Assembly (NCBI GenBank): GCA_041486365.1
Contig: JBGPLH010000025.1
Coordinates: forward strand, 1-18,339
Reading direction: 5' to 3'
Source: JBGPLH01 sp041486365 [NCBI: Thermodesulfobacteriota bacterium]
GTDB taxonomy: Bacteria; JAUYMQ01
DNA: 18,339 bases
Shown here: positions 7,305 through 15,122 of the stretch, piece by piece
Numbering within the stretch: the stretch's first letter is position 1
Layout: each line of letters starts with the position of its first letter
Notes under the pieces: model-generated
Seen by the model: the letters and a program-made list of their open reading frames with translations, nothing else
What the model was told of the DNA's origin: nothing
The model's database searches: none
Translations under genes and position numbers: made by a program

Positions 7305-8240
7305 ATGATCGACACACCGCCCGGCTCCGCCGTCGTGATCGACGGGAAGGCCATCGCCCGCGCCATCCGCGAGCGGGTGGCGGCCGACACGGCGCGGCTC
7401 ATCCGCGACAAGGGGATCACCCCCTGCCTCGCCGTCGTTCTCGTGGGAGAGGACCCTGCCAGCCGGATCTATGTCTCCAATAAAGGAAAGGCCGCCGCCG
7501 AGGCCGGGATCGCCACGCGCGATCATCGGCTCCCGGCCGAGACGACCCAGGCCGATCTCCTCGCGCTGGTCCGCGCGCTCAACGACGACCCGCTCGTCCA
7601 CGGCATCCTCGTGCAACTGCCGCTTCCGAACCCGATCGATGCCCGCGCGATCCTGGAGAGCGTGTCGCCCGACAAGGACGTGGACGGCTTCCACCCGGTG
7701 AACGTCGGCCTCCTGCACATGGGCCGCGCGCGCTTCGTCCCCTGCACGCCCAAGGGCGTGATCGAGATGCTGCGCTTCCATAAGATCGCTCTCTCGGGGA
7801 AGCGCGCCGTCGTCGTGGGCCGCTCGAACATCGTCGGGCGTCCCGTCGCGTCGCTGCTCGAGCAGGAGAACGCCACGGTCACGATCTGCCACTCGCGCAC
7901 GGCCGATCTGCCCGGCGAGGTGCGGGGCGCCGACATCGTCATCGCCGCAATCGGCAAGCCGGAGTTCATCCGCGGAGACTGGATCAAGCCCGGGGCGGTG
8001 GTAATCGACGTCGGGATCAACCGCGGGCCCGACGGCAGGCTCGTGGGTGACGTCGCCTACGCGGAGGCACTCCCGCGCGCCGGGCACATCACGCCGGTCC
8101 CCGGCGGCGTCGGGCCGATGACCATCGCGATGCTCCTCTCCAACACGGTCGAGGCGGCCGGGCGGGCCTCTTCCGGAGGTGCCGCGCCCGGCGGTTCCTC
8201 ACCGGCGGGTCGCTCGTCGGAAGGCGCGGCCCGACGATGA
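7305..8240 (+). CDS. folD: FolD bifunctional methylene-THF dehydrogenase/cyclohydrolase
   Basis: Converts 5,10-methylene-THF to 10-formyl-THF through the methenyl form, with NADP reduction, in the cytoplasm. The 311-residue product has the catalytic Tyr and Lys in YVSNK (Tyr56, Lys60), [30 protein letters not shown], the Rossmann motif [16 protein letters not shown], and the C-terminal [17 protein letters not shown] 7305 fits the family start. An upstream extension in frame would be Pro-rich, would lack homology, and would lie across the probable promoter. A 24-residue Ser/Gly/Ala tail extends past the usual C-terminus. The stop overlaps the gcvT start (ATGA), coupling the enzyme that consumes methylene-THF to the system that makes it. 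Confidence 0.96.
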   Translation: MIDTPPGSAVVIDGKAIARAIRERVAADTARLIRDKGITPCLAVVLVGEDPASRIYVSNKGKAAAEAGIATRDHRLPAETTQADLLALVRALNDDPLVHGILVQLPLPNPIDARAILESVSPDKDVDGFHPVNVGLLHMGRARFVPCTPKGVIEMLRFHKIALSGKRAVVVGRSNIVGRPVASLLEQENATVTICHSRTADLPGEVRGADIVIAAIGKPEFIRGDWIKPGAVVIDVGINRGPDGRLVGDVAYAEALPRAGHITPVPGGVGPMTIAMLLSNTVEAAGRASSGGAAPGGSSPAGRSSEGAARR

Positions 8241-9364
8241 ACATGACATCTCCCCGCCGCACCCCGCTCTACGACCGCCACGTCGCCCTCGGCGGCCGCA
8301 TGGTCGACTTCGCCGGCTGGGAGATGCCCGTTCAGTACAAGGGGATCATCGCCGAGCACCTTGCCTGCCGGGCCGCCGCGGCGATCTTCGACGTGAGCCA
8401 CATGGGCGAGGTGAAGATCCGCGGGCGCGACGCGCTGGCGAGCGTGCAGCGGATCGCCACGAACGACGCCTCGAAGCTCGTGGACGGCCGCGTGCAGTAC
8501 GCCGCCATGTGCAGACCGACCGGCGGTGTCGTGGACGACATCACCGTCTACCGGCGCGGGCCCGAGGACTACTGCTTCGTGGTCAACGCGAGCAACGCGG
8601 ACAAGGACGTCGCCTGGATCCGCGAGCACGCGACCGGCGATACGCGCGTGGAGGACGTGAGCGCCGCGACCGCGCTCATCGCGGTGCAGGGCCCGAGGGC
8701 CCCCGCGATCGTCCAGAGCGTGGCCGACCGCGAGATCCTCGATCTCCCGCGCTACTGGTTCCGCGAAGGGGCGGTGAAGACGCCCGCGGGAACCATCGCG
8801 GCCACCTTCTCGCGGACCGGCTACACGGGCGAGGACGGATTCGAAGTCGCCTGCCCCTGGGAGCGCGCCGGAGAGGTCTGGGACCGCCTGATGGAAGCCG
8901 GATCCGCTGACGGGATCGTGCCGGCGGGGCTCGGCGCCCGGGACACGCTGCGCCTGGAGGCAAAGATGTGCCTGTACGGACACGAGCTTTCGGAGGAGAC
9001 GACGCCGCTCGAGGCGGGGATCGGCTGGGCCGTCGCGCTCGACAGCCCCGCGAAGGGGGACTTCATCGGGCGCGAGGCGCTTCGCCGCCAGAAGGCCGAG
9101 GGTCTCTCGCGCCGGCTCGTCGGCTTCGAGGTCACCGGGGCGGGCATCGCGCGACAGGGCTACCCGATCCTCGTCGGCGGGAAACCCGCCGGGGTCGTGA
9201 CCAGCGGCACGAAGTCGCCCACCCTGGGCAAGCCGATCGGCCTGGGCTACGTTCCGGCTGGCAGCGCGAAGCCTGGGACGCTCATCGAAATCGAGATCCG
9301 GGGCAAGGCCGTCGCGGCCGTGATCGTGCCCACGCCGTTTTACAAACCCGCCAGGCCGGCTTGA
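8237..9364 (+). CDS. gcvT: Glycine cleavage system T protein (aminomethyltransferase)
   Basis: Transfers the aminomethyl carbon from lipoyl-GcvH to tetrahydrofolate, releasing ammonia and methylene-THF. The 375-residue length is normal. Visible family blocks are [41 protein letters not shown] with the catalytic-position Asp at 101, [31 protein letters not shown], and in the barrel domain [22 protein letters not shown] 8237 overlaps the folD stop by four bases; a second ATG two codons on is possible. It is followed by a 148-base leader before gcvH. Confidence 0.96.
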   Translation: MNMTSPRRTPLYDRHVALGGRMVDFAGWEMPVQYKGIIAEHLACRAAAAIFDVSHMGEVKIRGRDALASVQRIATNDASKLVDGRVQYAAMCRPTGGVVDDITVYRRGPEDYCFVVNASNADKDVAWIREHATGDTRVEDVSAATALIAVQGPRAPAIVQSVADREILDLPRYWFREGAVKTPAGTIAATFSRTGYTGEDGFEVACPWERAGEVWDRLMEAGSADGIVPAGLGARDTLRLEAKMCLYGHELSEETTPLEAGIGWAVALDSPAKGDFIGREALRRQKAEGLSRRLVGFEVTGAGIARQGYPILVGGKPAGVVTSGTKSPTLGKPIGLGYVPAGSAKPGTLIEIEIRGKAVAAVIVPTPFYKPARPA

Positions 9365-9407
9365 ACCTTCCGCCGCGCGCCGGTCCGTGATAGAAGCGTA
9401 GGTCGCT

Positions 9408-9490
9408 CCGCCCGGGTCGAGACATGCCGGACCCGGGCGGGGAACATCCCGTCGAAGACCCCCCGGGGCGCAACGCACCCCCACGCCCCG
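9408..9490 (+). promoter_or_regulatory. Two-hairpin leader upstream of gcvH
   Basis: An 11-bp perfect stem (CCGCCCGGGTC at 9408-9418, complement 9430-9440, 11-base loop) is followed by a 7-bp stem (CGGGGCG at 9464-9470, complement 9484-9490), which ends seven bases before the gcvH ribosome binding site. It could be an attenuator, an mRNA-processing site setting H-protein levels, or an incidental GC-rich pairing. I do not see the conserved cores of a glycine riboswitch. Confidence 0.4.
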
Positions 9491-9497
9491 CATTGAA

Positions 9498-9504
9498 GAA
9501 GGAG
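9498..9504 (+). promoter_or_regulatory. Shine-Dalgarno site fixing the gcvH GTG start
   Basis: AAGGAGG (9498-9504) lies eight bases before the GTG at 9513. It is the strongest ribosome binding site I noticed in the window and supports GTG over any other start. Confidence 0.75.
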
Positions 9505-9512
9505 GCCCCCGC

Positions 9513-9902
9513 GTGGAGTACCCCGATGATCTCAAGTACACGAAGGAGCACGAGTGGGCGCGCATGTCCGACGGCCGCATCACCGTGGGCATCACGGACT
9601 ACGCGCAGGACGCCCTGGGCGAGGTGGTGTTCCTCGAGCTTCCGGAGGTCGACACCGAGGTCTCGAAGGAGGACACCTTCGGCGTGATCGAGTCGGTGAA
9701 GGCGGCGAACGACCTCTTCGCGCCCGTGAGCGGGCGTGTCGCGGAGGTGAACAGCACGGTCGTCGATTCGCCGGAGATGGTGAACACCGACCCCTACGGC
9801 GAGGGATGGCTCATCGCGGTCGAGCCCTCGGATCTCGCGGAGCTCGACGAGCTGATGACCGCCAAGGAGTACGCCGAGTACGTCCGTTCCCAGAAGGAAT
9901 AG
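9513..9902 (+). CDS. gcvH: Glycine cleavage system H protein
   Basis: The lipoyl carrier that shuttles the aminomethyl group among the P, T and L proteins. The 129-residue product begins MEYPDDLKYTKEHEWAR, the usual H-protein start. GITDYAQDALGEVVFLELP follows at 26-44. The lipoylation site is in VIESVKAAND, with Lys63 as the modified residue; NTDPYGEGWL follows later. The GTG start has a near-ideal ribosome binding site. gcvPA starts seven bases after the stop. All key residues are present, so it should be functional. Confidence 0.97.
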   Translation: MEYPDDLKYTKEHEWARMSDGRITVGITDYAQDALGEVVFLELPEVDTEVSKEDTFGVIESVKAANDLFAPVSGRVAEVNSTVVDSPEMVNTDPYGEGWLIAVEPSDLAELDELMTAKEYAEYVRSQKE

Positions 9903-9909
9903 GCCCCGG

Positions 9910-11256
9910 ATGCCCCACCGCTATCTCCCGCACACGCCCGACGACCTGCGCAGGATGCTCGCGGCGGTCCATGCGTCAGACATCGACGCCCTCTTCGAGG
10001 CGATCCCCGAGGACCTGCGGCGCCGCGCGCACCTCGACCTTCCCGACGGGATGGGCGAGCACGCGCTGAAGGCGCATCTCCAGGATCTCGCCTCCGCCGT
10101 GCGGGTGCCCGAGCCCGAGGGAATGTTCCTCGGCGGCGGCGCATACAATCATTTTCAGCCGGGGGTCGTTGACTTCGTCATCTCGCGCTCGGAGTTCTAC
10201 ACCTCCTACACGCCCTACCAGCCCGAGGTCAGCCAGGGCACGCTCCAGGCGATCTTCGAGTACCAGACGCTCATCTGCCAGCTCACGGGGATGGAAGTCT
10301 CCAACGCCAGTCTCTACGACGGAGCATCGGGCCTCGCCGAGGCGCTGCTCCTCGCGCGGCGCGTGAAGAAGCGCCCGAAGATGCTCCTCGCCCGATCGAT
10401 CCACCCCGACTACCGCGCGGTGGCGCGTACGTACCTGTCGGGAAGCGACGCCGAGATCGTCGAGGTCCCCTTCACGAAAGCCGGCACGATCGATCGCGCG
10501 GCACTCGAGAAGGCGCTCGACACGGGCGTGGCCGCCGTCGCGGTGCAGAGCCCGAACGTCTTCGGCTGCGTGGAGGACCTGCGGGCGATCGGGGAGATGG
10601 CTCACCAGGCAGGCGCGCTGCTCGTCGCCGCGTGCACCGAGCCCATCTCCTACGGCGTGCTGCGCGACCCGGGGACACTCGGCGCGGACGTGGCGCTGGG
10701 CGACGGGCAGAGCCTCGGGCTCCCGCCCTCCTACGGCGGCCCCTGGTTCGGTTTCTTCGCGACGCGGCAGGCCTTCGTGCGGCAGCTCCCGGGACGGCTC
10801 GTGGGCCAGTCGCACGACGCGAACGGGCGGCGCGGCTACGTGCTCACGCTCGCCACCCGCGAGCAGCACATCCGCCGCGAGAAGGCGACGTCCAACATCT
10901 GCACGAACCAGTCGCTCTGCGCGCTGGCCGGCGCGGCGTTCCTCGCCACGCTCGGAAAGACCGGCTTCGCGGAGCTCGCGCGCCAGAACCTCGCCAAGGC
11001 CGAATACGCCAAGCGGGTGATCCGTGACGAGGCGGGGCTCGCGTTCCCCTTCTCCGCGCCGACCTTCAACGAGTTCGTGGTCGAGGTGAAGGATGATCCG
11101 GAGCGCGTGCTGGGGCGCCTCCGGGAAGAGGGCCTGCTCGGAGGGATCCCGCTGGGGCCGTGGTACCCGGAGCTCGAGCGCGCCATCCTGGTTTGCGTGA
11201 CGGAGATGAACCCAAAATCGGCGATCGATCGACTCGCGCGGGGGCTCAAGGCATGA
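9910..11256 (+). CDS. gcvPA: Glycine dehydrogenase (decarboxylating) subunit 1
   Basis: The N-terminal half of the two-subunit glycine decarboxylase. With GcvPB it decarboxylates glycine on PLP and passes the aminomethyl group to lipoyl-GcvH. The 448-residue length is typical for subunit 1. Family blocks include MPHRYLPHTPDD, FLGGGAYNHFQPGVVD, FYTSYTPYQPEVSQGTLQ, GMEVSNASLYDGASGLAEA, DGQSLGLPPSYGGPWFGFFA, GRLVGQSHDANGRRGYVLTL, and EQHIRREKATSNICTNQSL. The PLP lysine belongs to the other subunit. The stop overlaps the gcvPB ATG (ATGA), ensuring equal production of the partners. Confidence 0.97.
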   Translation: MPHRYLPHTPDDLRRMLAAVHASDIDALFEAIPEDLRRRAHLDLPDGMGEHALKAHLQDLASAVRVPEPEGMFLGGGAYNHFQPGVVDFVISRSEFYTSYTPYQPEVSQGTLQAIFEYQTLICQLTGMEVSNASLYDGASGLAEALLLARRVKKRPKMLLARSIHPDYRAVARTYLSGSDAEIVEVPFTKAGTIDRAALEKALDTGVAAVAVQSPNVFGCVEDLRAIGEMAHQAGALLVAACTEPISYGVLRDPGTLGADVALGDGQSLGLPPSYGGPWFGFFATRQAFVRQLPGRLVGQSHDANGRRGYVLTLATREQHIRREKATSNICTNQSLCALAGAAFLATLGKTGFAELARQNLAKAEYAKRVIRDEAGLAFPFSAPTFNEFVVEVKDDPERVLGRLREEGLLGGIPLGPWYPELERAILVCVTEMNPKSAIDRLARGLKA

Positions 11257-12725
11257 ACGTGAAGCCCGGCGCCACGCAACCGCTCGAGCCGCTGCTCTTC
11301 GAGAAGGGATCTCCGGGACGGGTGGGCTGGTCGCTACCGCCTGCGGACGTGCCGGACGTCGATCCGGATGCCATCTTCGGGAAGGGCGCCGCGCGGGGTC
11401 CGGTCGAAGGGCTGCCCGAGCTTTCGGAAGTGGACGTCGTGCGGCATTACACGCGGCTCTCACGGCTCAACTACGGCGTCGACGTCGGCATGTACCCGCT
11501 CGGGTCCTGCACGATGAAGTACAACCCGAAGCTCAACGAGTGGGCCGCGCGAATTCCGGCCTTCGCGCGATCGCACCCGCTCCAGCCCCCGGAAATCTCC
11601 CAGGGGCTCCTCGCCCTCATGCACGCGCTCGAACGGATCCTCTGCGAGGTGAGCGGCATGGCACGCGTGACGCTGCAACCCGCCGCCGGGGCGCAGGGTG
11701 AGCTGGCGGGCATGCTGATCGTCCGGGCCCATCACAAGGCGCACGGCAACCCGCGGCACAAGGTGCTCGTGCCGGACACGGCCCACGGGACGAACCCGGC
11801 CTCCTGCGCGCTCTGCGACTACGAGGTGGTGACGATCAAGAGCGGGCCCACGGGGCTGCTCGAGCCCGCGGCGGTGGCGGCCCACATGGACGAGGACGTC
11901 GCCGCCCTCATGCTCACCAATCCGAACACCTGCGGCCTGTTCGAGACGCATATCCGCGAGATCGCGGATATCGTCCACGCCAAGGGCGGGCTCGTGTACT
12001 ACGACGGCGCGAACCTGAACGCGCTCATGGGCGTGGCCAAGCCCGGACACATGGGCGTGGACGTCATGCACTTCAACCTGCACAAGACCTTCTCCACGCC
12101 CCACGGCGGCGGCGGGCCGGGCTCCGGGCCCGTCGGTGTCGTCGAGCCGCTGGCGCGCTACCTCCCCACGCCGATCGTGAACCTCCGCGACGGCCAGTAC
12201 GTCCTCGACGACGTGCCGGAATCGATCGGGAAGATGAAATCCTTCCACGGCCACGTCGGCATGCACATCCGCGCCTACGCCTATGCGCTCGCGCTGGGCG
12301 GCAAGGGCCTCGCACAATCCAGCCGTTACGCCGTGCTCAACGCGAACTACGTGCTCGAACGGCTGCGCGGGGCCTACCACGTCCCCTACGCCGGACGCGT
12401 GATGCACGAGTGCATCGTGACGGACAAGCGGCAAAACGATCACGGGGTGAAGACGCTCGACATCGCCAAGCGCCTGATGGACTACGGCTACCATCCGCCG
12501 ACCGTGTACTTCCCGCTCGTCGTGCCGGGCGCGCTCATGATCGAGCCGACGGAGAGCGAGAGCCTGGAGACGCTCGACGCGTTCGTGGACGCGATGCTCG
12601 CCATCGCCCGGGAGGCGGAGGAGGACCCGGAGCTGGTCACCGGCGCTCCGCACACGACGCCCGTCGCGCGGCTGGACGAGGTGGAGGCGGCGCGAAAGCC
12701 CATCCTCAGGTGGACTCCGGCCTGA
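11253..12725 (+). CDS. gcvPB: Glycine dehydrogenase (decarboxylating) subunit 2
   Basis: The PLP-bearing subunit of the split P protein. The 490-residue product has MYPLGSCTMKYNPKLNE, QPAAGAQGELAGML, DTAHGTNPASC, and the PLP-lysine block HFNLHKTFSTPHGGGGPGSG, with the Schiff-base lysine at 278. PTESESLETLDAF lies near the end. ATG 11253 is chosen from the four-base overlap with gcvPA. It is the last gene of the one-carbon operon; a hairpin and two repeat copies follow. No lipoamide dehydrogenase (L protein) is nearby, so the pathway probably shares a genomic lpd elsewhere. Confidence 0.97.
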   Translation: MNVKPGATQPLEPLLFEKGSPGRVGWSLPPADVPDVDPDAIFGKGAARGPVEGLPELSEVDVVRHYTRLSRLNYGVDVGMYPLGSCTMKYNPKLNEWAARIPAFARSHPLQPPEISQGLLALMHALERILCEVSGMARVTLQPAAGAQGELAGMLIVRAHHKAHGNPRHKVLVPDTAHGTNPASCALCDYEVVTIKSGPTGLLEPAAVAAHMDEDVAALMLTNPNTCGLFETHIREIADIVHAKGGLVYYDGANLNALMGVAKPGHMGVDVMHFNLHKTFSTPHGGGGPGSGPVGVVEPLARYLPTPIVNLRDGQYVLDDVPESIGKMKSFHGHVGMHIRAYAYALALGGKGLAQSSRYAVLNANYVLERLRGAYHVPYAGRVMHECIVTDKRQNDHGVKTLDIAKRLMDYGYHPPTVYFPLVVPGALMIEPTESESLETLDAFVDAMLAIAREAEEDPELVTGAPHTTPVARLDEVEAARKPILRWTPA

Positions 12726-12749
12726 GGGCGGGATCGTTATAAATGGAAG

Positions 12750-12773
12750 CGCCCCGGTCCCCTGGCCGGGGCG
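12750..12773 (+). terminator. Hairpin after gcvPB
   Basis: An 8-bp GC stem (CGCCCCGG at 12750-12757, complement 12766-12773) with an 8-base loop lies 24 bases after the gcvPB stop. Only TTCGCGTT follows, so the U-tract is weak; it is a probable but not canonical terminator. Confidence 0.6.
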
Positions 12774-12811
12774 TTCGCGTTGGCCTGAAGGCGCGACGAA
12801 CGGATACGACC

Positions 12812-12851
12812 TGGGAGGGCGAGGCTCCTGCCGAGCCGCCCGAAGGGCGGC
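12812..12851. repeat. GGGAGGGCGAGG dispersed repeat, copy with adjoining hairpin
   Basis: A full 26-bp copy lies at 12812-12837. Its last bases run into a 7-bp hairpin (GCCGCCC at 12835-12841, GAA loop, complement 12845-12851). A further small GGCGC/GCGCC hairpin lies between this copy and the next one. Confidence 0.8.
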
Positions 12852-12886
12852 GTTCCCACGGTGTCGGCGCGAAGCGCCCTTCCGCC

Positions 12887-12950
12887 TGGGAGGGCGAGGC
12901 TCCTGCCGAGCCTACGTCGCAGTAGGCTCGCGAGGACGCTCGCCCTCCCA
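12887..12950. repeat. Inverted pair of the GGGAGGGCGAGG dispersed repeat
   Basis: A forward copy (12887-12912) and an inverted copy (12925-12950) flank a loop whose ends (TAC 12913-12915, GTA 12922-12924) extend the stem. The arms match at 22 of 26 positions. The mismatches are two GC/CG dinucleotide swaps, so the right arm has diverged. Confidence 0.85.
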
Positions 12951-12982
12951 CAAGCCCGGCAGACCGGTGTGGGTAGGCAAGG

Positions 12983-13849
12983 TCAATAGATGATCTCGAA
13001 CCCGAACTGAAGCGTGTGGCGGGAGGTGAGGAGCCTCCGGGGAGGGGGGTCGAAGGGGAACACGCGGCGCGCGGCCTCGAGCGCGTCGCGGTCCAGCGCC
13101 GAATAGCCGCTCGTCCGGACCACGCGCGCGTCGTGAAGGGATCCGTCGGCGTTCACTTCGAGCGAGAGGATCGTGCGCGGGCGGCTCGGGAGACTCTCCG
13201 GGAAAGAAAGACCCAGCGTCACGTTGCTCGGCTGGAAGACCACGCCGAAGGACGTCTTGAAATCGAGGAAGTACTGCGACTCCTCGAAGGCGCGGGTGTT
13301 GAGGCGCGTGGCGGGCCCGCGCAACACGTCGTCGAGCGGCTCGTTCACGCCGCCGTTTCCCCGCCGCGCTTCCGCCGCCACCCGCGTGCGCAGCCTTGTG
13401 ATCTCCCGATCGCGCAGCTTCTCCTGCAGCCGCTGTGCCAGTTGCTTGTTCCGGAGCGCGTCGATCTCGGACTGAATCTGCTCCACCTCCGCCTGAAACC
13501 GCGCCTGCTCGGCGGTGGCCTGGGGGCGTGCCTGCGCCGCCGGCGGCGACGGAGCGCCGGGCGTGCCCAGGTTCACGGTTTCCCGCTCGACCCGGCTCCC
13601 CTGCTTCGCCAGGAGCTTCGCGTCCGGGTTCTCCTGCGGCACCGGTGGTGGGGGAGCATCCACCACGCGGCCCGTCTGCGGCGCCGCCACGCGCTGGGGG
13701 AGCGCGACCAGCTCGATCACGCGGGGAATGTCGGCCGGGCCGGGGAATCCCCGGAGCATCGGCACGACGGCGACGACCAGCGCATGGAGGAGAAACGAGA
13801 AGAGGATGAACGGAAGGATCGAGGGCGAGGGACGATCGGCGAGCGTCAT
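12983..13849 (-). CDS. TonB-like energy transducer with coiled coil
   Basis: An inner-membrane, periplasm-spanning protein of the TonB/TolA type, which would transmit proton-motive force from an ExbB/D-like motor to an outer-membrane partner. From the ATG at 13849 it has 288 residues: a single N-terminal membrane helix (about 9-30, SILPFILFSFLLHALVVAVV), a Pro stretch (PPPPVP), a coiled coil at about 111-162, and a TonB-C-like domain at about 225-288 (LSLEVNADGSLHDARVVRTSG, ALDRDALEAARRVFPFDPPP). The start is chosen because AAGGGAGGG (13856-13864) sits six bases upstream. A GTG at 13879 and an ATG at 13867 are alternatives that overlap or abut the upstream gene. It is probably co-transcribed with the similar protein upstream. 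Confidence 0.8.
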   Translation of the reverse strand: MTLADRPSPSILPFILFSFLLHALVVAVVPMLRGFPGPADIPRVIELVALPQRVAAPQTGRVVDAPPPPVPQENPDAKLLAKQGSRVERETVNLGTPGAPSPPAAQARPQATAEQARFQAEVEQIQSEIDALRNKQLAQRLQEKLRDREITRLRTRVAAEARRGNGGVNEPLDDVLRGPATRLNTRAFEESQYFLDFKTSFGVVFQPSNVTLGLSFPESLPSRPRTILSLEVNADGSLHDARVVRTSGYSALDRDALEAARRVFPFDPPPRRLLTSRHTLQFGFEIIY

Positions 13850-13868
13850 GTCCATCCCTCCCTTCATT

Positions 13869-15107
13869 TCATTCGCCACCGACGATGAAGGTGAACTCGA
13901 GCGTGAGGCTGTTCCGCGTGAGCCGATCGGGCACCGGCGGGAAGGGATATCCCAGCCGAACGGCTTTGAGTGCTTCCTGATCGAGGAAGTTGCTGCCGGA
14001 GCTGCGCGTGATGCGCGGCTCCCCGCCTTGGCCGCCGTCCTTGGCGATCGTGAATTTGATCTTGGTGGTGCCCGCGCCCGTCCTCGACGCCGCCTCGCCG
14101 ATCGCGGTCTGGGCGCTCTGACTGATCCCGCTCGTGCTTCCGAAATTCGCCGCCGTCTGATCGTACATGTCCTTCGCCGCCCGGATGAGCCGGATCGGAT
14201 CCCAGTTGAGCGCGATGCGCCGCTTCACCGCAAGCCAGTAGCCCGCGTTCTCGTCCTTGAGCGTGTCCATCGACATCGTCGCGTCGGTGGGCACGAGGTC
14301 GGGGTTGTAGGGATTGTTCTGCCCGCCGGCGCGCCCGCGCTCGAGCTGCGCGATGCGCTCCTCCGTGGGAAGAAGGTCGCGCAGACCGGAGCCCACCCCC
14401 GGGAGCCCCGGGCGTCCCGCGCCGGGGACCGCCGCCACGCGGGGCTTCGCCCGGCGCTGGAACACGCCGTCCTCCACGATCGGTTTGGAGACCTCGTCGC
14501 CCCGTTCTCCGGCGACGCCCGGCATGGTAGCGGACCCATCGCCTCCAGCCCCGGCCCGGCCTCCAGCTTCCATCCGCGCCTGCGCCTTCTGGGCCTCCTG
14601 GGCCTCCTGGGCCTCGGCGGCGCGCTCCTTCGTCTCGCGGAGGGTGGGCTTCGCTAGCGCGTCGGCCGATTTCCGGGACGTGGGCAGCCCCCGTGTATCA
14701 ATGGGTAGATCGCGTGCCCGCGCGGGTCGCGGGACGCGCTGGTTGTAGAGGGAGCGGAACCTCTGGTCGCGCGGCGCCTGCTCGACGGCGGGCCTGGGGA
14801 TCTCGACGACATCGCCCGGCGGCTGCTCGGGCGGCAGAGGCTCCTCGGCGACGGGGATGGGCTCGGCCTTCGCCTTCTCCGGTCTGGCTTGCGGCGGAGG
14901 GGGGATCGGCGCGGGCGCCGGAATCCTGACCGGAACCCGCGTGGCCGCCATCCGCCCGCGAGGGATTTCCACCAGCTCGATGGGCGCGGGCATCGAGGGG
15001 AGGCTCAGCTTCGAGAGCAGGGGGGAGAGGTAGAACAGGAACAAGAGGGCGTGCAGGGCGATGGAGATCGCCATGAAGAGTTGAAGGTGGTCATCGCGAT
15101 CGGTCAT
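13869..15107 (-). CDS. TonB/TolA-like energy transducer
   Basis: A second membrane-anchored transducer. The 412-residue product has an N-terminal membrane helix (LFMAISIALHALLFLFYLSP), IELVEIP just outside it, a long Pro/Ala/Glu-rich spacer, a short AQEAQEAQKAQ repeat, and a C-terminal domain from about 286 (YWLAVKRRIALNWDP). TTKIKFTIAKDGG, SSGSNFLDQEALKAVRLGYPFPPVPD and LEFTFIVGGE follow. Between the first helix and the first strand of that domain about 34 extra residues are inserted compared with a plain TonB-C domain. The ATG at 15107 is chosen over the TTG at 15122 because GGGGAG (15115-15120) lies seven bases upstream of it. No ExbB/ExbD or TonB-dependent receptor gene is in the window, so the partner is unknown. 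Confidence 0.8.
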   Translation of the reverse strand: MTDRDDHLQLFMAISIALHALLFLFYLSPLLSKLSLPSMPAPIELVEIPRGRMAATRVPVRIPAPAPIPPPPQARPEKAKAEPIPVAEEPLPPEQPPGDVVEIPRPAVEQAPRDQRFRSLYNQRVPRPARARDLPIDTRGLPTSRKSADALAKPTLRETKERAAEAQEAQEAQKAQARMEAGGRAGAGGDGSATMPGVAGERGDEVSKPIVEDGVFQRRAKPRVAAVPGAGRPGLPGVGSGLRDLLPTEERIAQLERGRAGGQNNPYNPDLVPTDATMSMDTLKDENAGYWLAVKRRIALNWDPIRLIRAAKDMYDQTAANFGSTSGISQSAQTAIGEAASRTGAGTTKIKFTIAKDGGQGGEPRITRSSGSNFLDQEALKAVRLGYPFPPVPDRLTRNSLTLEFTFIVGGE

Positions 15108-15122
15108 CTCCCCGCTCCCCAA

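Noticed and set aside
9365-9512. Glycine riboswitch upstream of gcvH
   Set aside because: The stems present do not carry the conserved glycine aptamer core sequences that I would expect; only generic hairpins are visible.
8057-9595. Long minus-strand open frame of about 512 codons opposite folD/gcvT/gcvH
   Set aside because: It spans three genes with intact family motifs, and its composition is that of a shadow frame.
9976-12653. Minus-strand open frames opposite gcvPA and gcvPB
   Set aside because: They mirror the coding-strand codon bias, contain no known motif and have no plausible ribosome binding context.
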